This document shows, piece after piece, positions 49,401 to 59,344 of a stretch of 64,000 nucleotides of DNA. Source of the stretch: Tetranychus cinnabarinus (Eukaryota > Arthropoda > Arachnida > Trombidiformes > Tetranychidae); contig WHVY01000002.1 of NCBI GenBank assembly GCA_022266195.1, forward strand, positions 8,447,001 through 8,511,000, written 5' to 3'. Within the stretch, counting starts at the first letter, position 1; the number at the start of each line of letters is the position of its first letter. Under the pieces are notes generated by a model. That model made no database searches. It was not told the origin of the DNA and saw only the letters and a program-made list of their open reading frames with translations. The position numbers and the translations under genes were made by a program.

Positions 49401-49542
49401 CAGTATCTAATTGAAAATATTTGCCTGATAATGATGTTTGCAGTGAACTTACGATAAACTGATGAAAAATATTCAACACTCGTCATTGTCTTATTGACTA
49501 AAATAATAGTAAAAAATGGAATCCACCAACCTAGCAAAGTGA
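46465..49542. repeat. Tandem duplication unit 2 (3.1 kb)
   Basis: Second copy of the receptor unit, starting aataccgactgaaaatgttc. It carries about 265 bp near 46862-47128 that unit 1 lacks, and empty sites for both unit 1 insertions. It ends near ctagcaaagtga at 49531-49542, after which the two copies diverge completely. Confidence 0.85.
47997..49457 (+). CDS. Gustatory-receptor-like 7TM protein B (4 exons, 426 aa)
   Basis: Exons 47997-49061, 49117-49188, 49253-49342 and 49404-49457 have exactly the lengths of gene A (1065, 72, 90 and 54 bp), with phase-0 junctions and intact GT..AG sites. Without splicing the first exon would read through to KFLHLMRFHSPLDDLLL. The protein is nearly identical to A in the first helix, the SISLAPIFIVIVHSVSRLPK region and the last 115 residues. 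It differs mainly at residues 133-157 (VENGHLTTLQLHYSIYLKGF versus VKKHYYASLQLQHSIYSEGF) and about 260-311. It is an intact tandem paralogue of the GR/OR superfamily, probably with altered ligand or gating behaviour. Assignment to GR and not another seven-pass family rests on topology and intron phase. Confidence 0.8.
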
Positions 49543-50109
49543 ACAAAATATTATATTACGATTATTTCAATTCAGGCTCAAGATGCTAAATTATTTTTGA
49601 TAATTTTGTCCAATAAAATAATTCAAATCGACTATCAATCAAACGACTGAAATTTAAGATTGGCGCCTCAGTCAACTTTTAATCTCTTCATTTCAGTACG
49701 GATCATTTACTTATGTTGTAAAAGTGACTTCGGTAGTTAATTTGTTATCTAAAAATGAACAATTAACAAACAGAAAACTTCGTTGTTAGTTGACAAAGTG
49801 AACGATAGATGGCGAGCTTTGTTTAACTTTGAATGTTAGTCAATTGTTGTTAAACAATTGTAAGACTGACAATTGATGTTGATTGTTTCATTAAAATATT
49901 CAGAATTTATAATGAAATTAAACTGAAGCAAGAAATTGCTAGAGAAAATCGTTTAATGGTAAAATTTGCCTTGCTAATGAAAGATGCAACAGTTGAGAGT
50001 AAAACTTGAATTGAAGTCCATCAATCAATCGACTATAATAACTACAATTAATCGTACAATAACCATTAGATTAGTTTGCAGTAAACAGATTAAAAATAAT
50101 TGTTCCCAG

Positions 50110-50540
50110 ATTTGTTGGTCACTTCCTTCCGTCAAAGACTAATCAAAGTAAATCTAATCTCAACACTCAACACAACCGCCTGCAGTTACAATTAAATCAA
50201 CATTTAAAGTCAACTACTAATGTTAACAAAGTTGTAAAGTAATGTAAACTTGTCCATTTAAGTTGATCAATATCTCTACTGACCAACAGCGTTCATTTAG
50301 AAATTTAGATTTACATGTTTCTATTTTGCAGTTTACGTTTGATTAATTTCATCAACTTTTGAACAATCAAAGATAATTTCAATGTAAATCTCAATTTTGA
50401 AACCTTCAAGAAATTAATGAGCTTCTTCTTTAAGGAAAGAGATTATTGATTTTGGGTTTTTTTGGGTCAAAAGTGAAACTGACCCAGTCTTTTAGGGTCT
50501 TTTATGATCAACAATCAAAAGGAAGATTTCACTTTTTATC
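50110..50540 (+). repeat. Left arm of older inverted repeat
   Basis: Contains ggtcacttccttccgtc near 50122, cttctttaaggaaag near 50425 and gggtcaaaagtgaaactgac near 50463. The same landmarks recur in reverse complement and in matching order at 53870-54145. The arms have many substitutions and a length difference between landmarks, so they are much older than the 639-bp repeat. Confidence 0.7.
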
Positions 50541-51296
50541 AGATTCTCTTCATTGGATTAGCATGATGGATCATTATGATAATCAGAGTGTTGAAATACG
50601 AATGTTTAGTCTGTTTAATTTGTGCTAATTGTGGATTGAATTAGTGGGATTAATAATGTAATCTGTGATCGGCTTCAACATTGACTTATGAACCAGAATT
50701 TTTTTTTCTGGTTAACATCTTTAAAGTAACTCCATCTTTTGGGTTATTTACTTGACTTGTGTGTTATCTCGTTTCTGGTTCATTAAAGATTAAGATTAAT
50801 AACTTCTATTATGATAATAATGATAATAATCATGATAATCAGGATAATTGATTCCAATTGAAACAATAAGTTTGATCCTTTCATTTGACCAGGAAAGGAA
50901 AGCCAAGAAGAGAGAGAAAAAGGAAAACGAAAAATGAAACAAAAGGAAAACTGGATTCTATTCAGATTCATCATTTTCTCAGTTTCATTTCCTTTTCAGC
51001 CTGAGGGTAACATGAAACGGAACTCGGTTGATCTGGCAAACCCTAAAAAATGGTGAAATTATTATTAATAAATCCAACTGGAAACATTTGATTAGAAACT
51101 AAAATAGTGATGAATTAATTAGATATTAGTTGATATTAAAAAAGAGTGAAAATGGTTATAAATAAATAGGCGAATCGAATCAAAATTAACAGTTACAATC
51201 GACTATTAAATTTATCTGATTAACATCAAAAATATAATTAAGAAAAGGAAAAGTCTTGATCAACCTTTCAATCTAAAGTTCCCCAACAGTTGAATT

Positions 51297-51935
51297 GTCA
51301 AATGTAAATCCTATGAGAAAAGGTTCGCAACCAGAAACCCAAAAAATTGGGTTAATTTCATTTTGCATTTTCTTTTCATTAAACATTTCATAATTGTAAT
51401 TATTATTAGCAACAATTAGCTCAATTAAAATGATTAAACAAAGTGTAATGTTAATGCAAACACTTGTAACCAGAAAAGACAAAACAAGTTATGAAAAGAG
51501 AAACGAAATGAAGAGAAACGGAAAAACAATGAAAACATCTTTTCTCTGGTTTATTGTCTTTACCTTTTAATTTGATTAATTAACCCAATCAATGAAGACT
51601 AATTGCGAATAATTTACCAAATTAAAAGTTGATTGATTAAATGTTTACCTTTAAAAATGAGTGTTAAAGCTCGACGACCTTTTCTCGGTGTTCAATCAGT
51701 TTGAATAATTTGACGATAAAAAAAGCGTCAACTTGAGTTCAATCCTTACTGATCAATTTTCATCCTCTTAACACCAAAACTCGTTTAAGAATATTGAACT
51801 TTTCTCTCAACGTATACACACAAAATTCATCTCCATCTTCATCATGATGTTCAGCAAGTCATTTATTGAGAAAATCTTGATAAACTATTTTGATTGATAA
51901 AAATTCATCTTCATTCCTCTAATGATGAAAATACT
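51297..51935 (+). repeat. Left arm of 639-bp near-perfect inverted repeat
   Basis: Reading base by base, this is the reverse complement of 63207-63845 over 639 positions with no gap and a single mismatch (G at 51365 versus T at 63777). Both borders are abrupt: gtcaaatgtaaatcc begins this arm and gatgaaaatact ends it, and the flanks on either side do not match. No coding frame or terminal repeat is visible inside. The loop between the arms is 11.27 kb. Confidence 0.93.
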
Positions 51936-53869
51936 TTTCACTTTTTTTTTCGTTAAAAAAAATGTTCGTTTCATCATTTTCCATTTTCATCATCATGATC
52001 GCCGTTACTCTTCCTCATCTGATCTAAATAACTGTCTTTTAATATTAGATTAATATGGATTAACATTTAATTCACTTTACCAAAAATCACTTTCACTTGA
52101 TTTGGAATCTCATTTCCAGCTTTACTTGCGAAACCAAAAAAAGACCTTTTTTCTCATTTCAATGATTTCTTACCTGATCATTAATCGCAATATTATTATT
52201 CAACTGCAATTATATTTATTCATCATTTCTATTTGCGATTTTCTGGTTTCAACTCAAGCTGAGTTTATCAATCATCACCTTACCTCAATTGATTGGGAGA
52301 AAGCAAATCATGTTTAATCAATGTTTACTTCGTGTTTCGAATGTTAACTTTTTATCTTTTGCTTTCCTTTTTTTTACTGTAACAATTGAAATTGTCAAAT
52401 GTACCTTTTCATCTCACTTTGAATACAAAATTGACATGAAAAATAATAAAATGAACACAAAAATAATCAATTTCAACACTCGATTCAGCAAGAAAGAGTA
52501 AACATTAAAATACAATTTTCGTTGACATTTGTTTGTTCCTCCAACAAACCTAACCCTAAATGTACGAAAAAAAACCTGACAGTTGAAAATCATTTGAAAT
52601 CAGTGAATGTTGGTAATGATCACAATCAAATTAGATTCAAATTTTGACAATTCAAGGTTCCATATTGAAACAACTTCTAAATCTGTTTTACTTCCATTAA
52701 TAAAACAGCGCGATAATTTATCAATAAATCAAACTGAAATTGAAAACATAAAAACTTCATCAATAGAAAATAATTTCAATAAATTTTTCTTTAAAATTCA
52801 ACTTTAATAACAAAAAGTTGAAACAGTGAAGTGGTTTCTTAAACAGTCCATAGATGGCAATCATAACCAATGAAAATCAGCTTTTACTTTTCAAGTTGAG
52901 ACTTTTATTTTTTATGCTTGGTTTCCAATTCAATTTAAGTGATTTAATTTACTATTATCAAATGTTATAATTAGATTAAACTTTCATCGATGTCTACTTT
53001 GGACTCCTTTTGGCTCAACTTTCATCTATCTCAAGTAAATATGAATCGAGTCTTGTGGTTTGGCAAAAACATGGTTTCGGTCAAGTCCAAAGAGTTGTCT
53101 TGGTTGATTTGGTTAAACCTTTCATCTGTCTATTTGTATGGTTTTATAATCAATTGATGATTTAATTTGGTGAATTGCTTGTTCTTTGTCAATTAGAAGA
53201 AATTTGAATTGTCCAGCATAAAGGCCAATTGATGAATCACAATTGACTCCTTGGCCTAAGCTCAGAGGAAAATTTACGTTTCTTCCAATGTCTTTCACCT
53301 GATGTTTACATTGCAATGAGTTGGCCGTGCTTTGAATATTTCGAGATCAAATTAACCAATTTATTGATTAAAATTTACATCAATGTGTGATGTTGAACAA
53401 TTGGCCGTTTCAATCGATTAATAAAATCATGTAATTGATTTGTCAACAGTTTTGAATGGTTATTGGGATTGAAAAAAATGCTTTAATTGGTAATGAATTT
53501 GGTAAAATTTTAAGCAAAAAAAGAGGTAAACTAAAAAAGAAGATGTTAATCACATCAATTAGAGGCAAATTTAAATGGTAATTAGCATTTTCCCTGAACT
53601 CATATTTAACCCAATTTCAAGTTTGTCTTCAATTGTGATTAAATTGATTTAAAGTTTGTAATTGAATTATAGTTGTAAACCTCAAGGCCTTTACTTGATT
53701 AAACAGCCTTTTTTGTACCGTAAATGAATAATAAACAAACCAAGAGAAAAGTGTAATCCTTTTTTTAAAATGAAAGGTAAAGTGAAAACAAATTTCAAAT
53801 CTTTTATTGGGTCGTTCAACTTTTACATTTATCAATAATCAAATGGCAATTCTGGAGGTTTTAATGAAG

Positions 53870-54145
53870 ATGATCTGATTTAAATTAAAAGTGAAACTTC
53901 CTTTTGACTGTTTACTGATTACCAGCAAAATACCCTAAAAGACTGGGTCAGTTTCACTTTTGACCCAAAAAAAAAGTTTATCCCAACACCAATAATTGCT
54001 TTCCTTAAAGAAGCTACTCATTTATGTCTTGAGGGTTTAACAGACTTAATTGTATTTGCATCAATTAATCTTAATCATTTTGCTCATTCGATTCGTTTTT
54101 TTCTGCAAATTTGATGGACGGAAGGAAGTGACCAAAGAATTGACA
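53870..54145 (-). repeat. Right arm of older inverted repeat
   Basis: Reverse complement of the landmarks in 50110-50540, for example gtcagtttcacttttgaccc at 53947 and gacggaaggaagtgacca near 54117. It lies just downstream (3' side) of the minus-strand secreted-protein gene. The matching place near 50.1 kb has no recognisable copy of that gene. Confidence 0.7.
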
Positions 54146-54186
54146 ATTAGCTTCGATTAGTGATTGATTGGTTTCATTGGATTGGC

Positions 54187-54660
54187 TCAATTCCACATGG
54201 AAACTAGTCTTGGACTGATGTCGTAGATTCCAGCATCTTTGATTAAAAAGTTGAAATTTTGGTGATTCTTGTAGGCATCAAATGGTTTAAATGTTATCCT
54301 TTGATTGTAGCTATCATTTACTGAACACTTCCAATCAAGTGATTCCAGTGGTTCCTTGTAAACGTCAAGTATAAAGGTGAATCCGGGTGACAACGAGTCT
54401 TCTGTAAGCGTCTCATTCCGTGATGAACATTTAATGGTTACATTTTCATCTGAACGGTTATTTCTGAATCGAGCGATTTCACCAAATCTAAAGGCACAAC
54501 CAAGATATAATTTAGTGTGATATTCCGAGTCACTCTTAATTGTACTAGAAGTTGATCTTTTATCACAATTGGGATAGCTGGTTATAGCTGACCAAACGAT
54601 TCCAATTAAAGACAGCAGGTAAAGGCTAAACATGTTGTCGGAACAATTGTTGCTCTTCAT
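54187..54660 (-). CDS. Putative small secreted cysteine protein, 157 aa, family unknown
   Basis: A single uninterrupted frame of 157 residues. The N-terminus has a signal-peptide-like core (MFSLYLLSLIGIVWSAITS, residues 10-28), so Met10 may be the true start. The mature part would have four cysteines (32, 55, 78, 112), which could form two disulfides, and four N-glycosylation sequons (N68, N73, N82, N115). There is no further membrane segment and no domain I recognise. Spacing such as VTIKC ... DWKCSV is faintly beta-sandwich-like, but that is not enough to name a fold. It is intronless as seen, isolated on the minus strand, and flanked downstream by an old inverted repeat. It could be a lineage-specific secreted protein or, less likely, a long chance frame. 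Confidence 0.5.
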   Translation of the reverse strand: MKSNNCSDNMFSLYLLSLIGIVWSAITSYPNCDKRSTSSTIKSDSEYHTKLYLGCAFRFGEIARFRNNRSDENVTIKCSSRNETLTEDSLSPGFTFILDVYKEPLESLDWKCSVNDSYNQRITFKPFDAYKNHQNFNFLIKDAGIYDISPRLVSMWN

Positions 54661-57600
54661 TTAACTAGACTTGGCTTGTTACATTGCTTTAATTTGATCA
54701 ACCGCTCAATTAATCATTCAATTGATAACTCAATGAGACAGTTTAACCATTAATTATAAAACAATTGCCACCATTTAGATCACTTGTTGCTCAAAATCCA
54801 GTGAAGGTTAATCGCTTGTTTACCAGTGTTTCCATTAATACCTATTTTTGGGTTAATTGAACATAATTAATGAAGCGAACGGATGGAAAAAAAGAAAAGA
54901 CCAGAAAATGTGAACATTGCCATCTATTAGTCGTCCTGTGAACTATAAACATGTTTGAGTCATTGGTTTCAATTGTCATTATTAAACCACATTTCCGAGA
55001 CATTTTCAATTGAAGGTGATCGAGTGTGAAGCGTTGGATTAGTTGTTCAGAGTCTATTCCAGCTGTTTTAATGGAGATTTTGAAAATAGTCAAATGTCCA
55101 TAAGATGTATTGATGTAATCAAGTTAGCACTTTTCACTGGTTCACTGTGAACAGTCGCCAACACTAGCAATAGATATTGACTAAATGGACATCTTTGGAG
55201 ATTTCATTCGATGTAAGTCACTTGGTTTAACACTTGTTAAGTATAAATCAACACAATTAAGCTGGTTAATTTCAAAATTATGTTAGATGAAGACAATTAA
55301 ACGAAAATAGTCTTGTAATTGTGCAAAAAAAATCAAACAAACAAAACAAAACAAATCACTTTAGTGAGCCATCTATCGATCGATTAGTAAACTTGTTAGC
55401 CGGTATGTTGTCAATTGAGGTACATTTACTTTTACGGATAATTTTCATCTATTTATTCACCTATTTTTACAATTTTGATCTTGATTTTGTGGTTTAATAA
55501 TATTACTTAAAGATACCAAGTCAACTCTAATGGACACCAGGACATGAGATGACATCTGCTTTGAGTGTTTTTAAATTGTTGGAAAATTGCTACATGATCT
55601 TTTGATAAGCTATTACACAGGTTTGATTTGTTGGTTTCACTAAAAACAACATAAAACACATTCTATGTTTTAAGTTATTTTCAAAATTGCTTCTTCCTTC
55701 ATTAAGTTTGCGAGGCATTAAAGCAAGGTGTGAATACGCTATTTTAAGAGAAAGTCAAAGTCTGTTCAAATCAACCATTTTACTTTCCTCAATGCCTCGA
55801 GACGCTCGTCTGGCCTGACTTTAATATTATTTTAGCGAAATGTTTGTATTTAACTTGAAATATACCCGCATTTAATCAATCAACATTTGAGACAGTGTTT
55901 AAGGTTTCTGGCAATAAGCGTTTTCTGGTTCTGGAAACATTGTGATTTTCAAGTGAACAAGTTGAGGCTCTTTACAAGCGTCAAATCAATGGATTTAATT
56001 TTTGTTACTTTATTATTGTGTTGATTGCTATTAGACGTATAAAAGTATGCGTTTTAATCAAACTGATTCGTGATCGTTAATAACTATTTAATAACATCTT
56101 TTCCGTTCTCAATCTCTTCCATTTAACTTGTATCTTTACAATAATCAAAGGCAAAACCAGCAATAACATGAACCATATTAATTTCAACAATTGTTTGATC
56201 AAATTTTTAATCATACAATACATTCCGTTCTGATATAAAATTAGATTTACTTGGATTTAACATTTATTTCCTTGTTTCAATTTAAAAGTAAAGTATTAAT
56301 AAAAATTGAAAAAAAGTAACAGCAAAAGCAACAACAAGATCAAATGTATCAGTAACAAGTGCGAGTAACAATACCAAAGCAGACTAGACCTAAACCGGCG
56401 GTTTCAAGTTATTGGAGGGATTAATGATTTAATTGTGTCATAATTGTAATTAATTAATTGTACAAGGAAAAAATTGATATTAAAGTGAAGATGAAATGAT
56501 CTTAAGTTGAAAATGGAAAAATTTGAATGGAAAATGATTGAAATTATTGCATTCAAAAAGTTTTCACGAAAATCGCATTTTAAAAAAATCTAATTCTTAA
56601 ATTAAACCTATTTAATCGTTGAAATGATCGCAAATAGCTTCAATTGCTTCCAAAAAAGATCAAGTAATCCAAAAATTTATTGAACGTTTCTGACTTTGAG
56701 GCCAAAATTCATTTTAGACACCACTTTGGTTCTCGCCTTTTCGATCAGAAATGGGATGTTCCTTTGATTTAAACAAATGATAATCAGATCAGGAAAATAT
56801 GGTGGGTCAGTTTTCCATCCAGAATCCAGGCCATTCCTAAGCCAATATAAAATAAAAAAATTTCTTCGGACTTTTTGACCTCAGAATTCACAAACAAAAC
56901 TCATGATTACTTAACCAAAATTTTTGGGTTTCGTTGTCGGTTGAATGATTTTACCTTTTTTGTATTCATTAAAACAGTGACATCTATCCGAATGGAAAGT
57001 AACCTTTACCCAATCAAGGGTCGCCCTTGATTGTTGTCTGGTCTTTTGTCTAGAAATCTTGGTTCGAACTTCAAATCCTCGCATAAACCGATCCGAAATC
57101 AACAGTACTAAAGCTTCCTTAGGATGTCACTAGACTTGCTCGAGGTTTCACATGTAAACATGACATGGATTGTAAACATGAGTGGCTTTGAAAACAGATA
57201 ATTTATACTGAACATTATGAAGGATTTGAGAGGTTGATTTGGTCATCTCATAAACTAGTTAACTTAATAATCTATTTTATATTTATCTATTTCATTCAAG
57301 TGGAAACTGAATAAGCAAATAACTAAAATCAAATTCTTGTATCAACCCGATTCAACTCATCACTTTGGGTAACCTTTATCAACCGACTAAATTTACTTTT
57401 TTGTTAAATTCTTGGATTAACGGATAAAATTACCAAACCTCACGATGGTCGAATGGTCATTGGATAATCAATGGTATTGCCAAGCATTAATAATCAATAA
57501 TGTGAAGTTGAGGTAAAAAATGAAACCAACAATCAAGTGGTCATTCGCGGTGTTCAACAGTAATCATTACCAAGAGATGTTGCTACATTAATGATACTGT

Positions 57601-58860
57601 TACATTGCTATTATTAACAATTATAATAAAAATTTTCTGTATAATGCAATTGATATGGTTGATATAATATAAGAAACTAATTGAGATTTGGCTTTTAAAT
57701 TACGGATTCAAATTGAAAAATGGTTATTTTGAGTTGACATTAAGGCACAAAAGGCTTTCAAAGATGAGATTATTGTTGGTTACAGAAAAGTGCAGTAAAA
57801 TAATAAGTCCAGTTTGTATCAAATTGTACCGTTGATAATTCAATTAGAGTTAATTGTTTTTATAATTTAACTTGTTTTCCCATTTTTTCATCTTTACATC
57901 TTTTTTGTTGCGATTCATTCAACATTTTTTTTGCAACCAAACTGTTATCCAAATAACTCTCATTTTTCAACAATTAATTGAAATGTAATTGATCAATGAT
58001 GGACTTAAGGTTACTCGAGTTTACCGTCAAAATTGCTTATTTTTACCTTTAACAATTGACCTTTGATTGGCCAAGAAAAAGTATCAACTAAAAGATGAAA
58101 GTAAAAACAATGAAAAAAGTAAATCAAAACTCAACTTCAAAATAAATCTTGAAATGAAACCTAAACTGGTTAAACTCTGGTTTTACCAATTTTTTCATTT
58201 CAACCTAAAATTGGTGGAAATTGTGAGTTTAATGAACATTGAGAAAAGGATAAAGATTGATAAATGAAATGAACTTAAATGAACATGCAAATGAACCGGA
58301 CAATTGATATATATTGATATTGATTAATGTAATTTGAGTGATAATTTGATTGGAAAGGTTTGCATGAATGGCTAATAAGTGAACTGAAATTTGAATGAAA
58401 ATTGTCAATCTATTGTTTCTAATTTATCCAAATTTTCCAATAAAATTAACTCGATCATAATTAATGTAATGATTATAATTTTATGGTTAATATAGAAGAG
58501 TAAATTGTTGATAACCTTAGATTAAAAGTGCCATAAGCATTCAATTTTTAATTGAAATTCTGATTTCCTTTTCTTTTTCTCTTTCGAATATCGGTTTTCC
58601 TTAAAATTTGTTCAATCTCTTTATTACAGGTTAAAGTGCCATTGAATGTGACAATTGTTTGATGAATTGAAGCAAAAAGAGTTTGAATGAAAAACTGATT
58701 TACATTTTGTTGTTTATTAAAAAGTGTTGATATACATTTTATTGTCCAACTGTTAATCATTTCCTTAGCACGTCTTCAATTTCCAGATTATCTATCTTTA
58801 TCTGAATTATTTTCATCTTGCTTAAAGGTACACTTTTGATGATCAGAAACGTCAATGAAG
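54661..58860. other. Intergenic region with unassigned coding-like fragments
   Basis: No gene model can be supported. Minus-strand frames at 54842-55093 (GIDSEQLIQRFTLDHLQLK), 56911-57102 (SRATLDWVKVTFHSDRCHCF) and about 56680-56885 (LDSGWKTDPPYFPDL) have ordinary protein composition but lack starts, splice sites or known motifs. They may be relics. Confidence 0.4.
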
Positions 58861-58920
58861 AGAGCGAGAGAAAGAGAGAAAGAAAGAAAGAGAGGAAAAT
58901 AAGAAAGAGCTGAATGAATG
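58861..58920. repeat. GA-rich tract upstream of the Val/Pro protein promoter
   Basis: A purine tract of GAGA/GAAA units (gagagcgagagaaagagaga and onwards), about 120-180 bp upstream of a TATA box. GAGA-type tracts near promoters are bound by GAGA factor in insects; a role here is inference. Confidence 0.4.
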
Positions 58921-59037
58921 AAAGATGAGAAAAGAAAGACTTACCTGAGTTTGGGTTGAGCTTGTTTCACCTTGTTTAATGTTACCTTTAACCAAGGAGG
59001 GAGTAATTTAGAGTGAGCTGTTCGTTGGGAGAGATCG

Positions 59038-59045
59038 TATATAAG
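59038..59045 (+). promoter_or_regulatory. TATA box, with initiator near 59072
   Basis: TATATAAG at 59038-59045 is followed 34 bases later by TCATTC, an arthropod initiator-like site with A at 59072. The block just downstream (ggcttcttttggcagtcaac) would be the 5'UTR. Position and spacing are right for the gene starting at 59345. Confidence 0.65.
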
Positions 59046-59123
59046 ATGATGTATACACGTTGACGATACTCATTCGGCTTCTTTTGGCAGTCAACGACAA
59101 CACAATTTTTTTATATTTTTTAG

Positions 59124-59289
59124 GTAAACATCATTTTTCTATCACAATTATCATTATTATTATTGCTTTTAAAATTATATTTACATTTATATTTTGATTA
59201 ATTTTCACGTTGTTCTCATTTTATTTTATCTCTCTCTTTCTCCCTCCTCTCCTTACCTGTTCCTGTTTTTTCCGTTCAATCTTTCACAG
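59124..59289 (+). other. Probable 5'UTR intron of the Val/Pro protein gene
   Basis: Donor gtaaac follows tttttag at 59123. A pyrimidine-rich acceptor ends ctttcacag at 59289. Splicing would join a 52-base leader exon to the exon carrying the ATG at 59345. Confidence 0.5.
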
Positions 59290-59344
59290 TCCCTCATTCG
59301 GTGTTTCATCAGTTTAACATTTCTTTTGGTACCATTTCGGAATT

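Larger units (their letters stand above)
49543..54186. other. Gene-poor region with one arm of each inverted repeat
   Basis: No supported gene. It holds the left arms of two inverted repeats (about 50110-50540 and 51297-51935) and the right arm of the older one. A minus-strand frame at 53122-53316 (LGQGVNCDSSIGLYAGQFKF) looks protein-like but has no start codon or splice sites I can justify. Confidence 0.5.

Noticed and set aside
52607..52807. 66-codon plus-strand frame
   Set aside because: Asn/Lys/Ser-rich composition typical of AT-rich chance frames and no motif or splice context.
58548..58760. 70-codon minus-strand frame with VTFNGTLTC, reminiscent of a transthyretin-like motif
   Set aside because: Only a handful of residues match, there is no signal peptide or following domain, and the tail is a basic low-complexity run.
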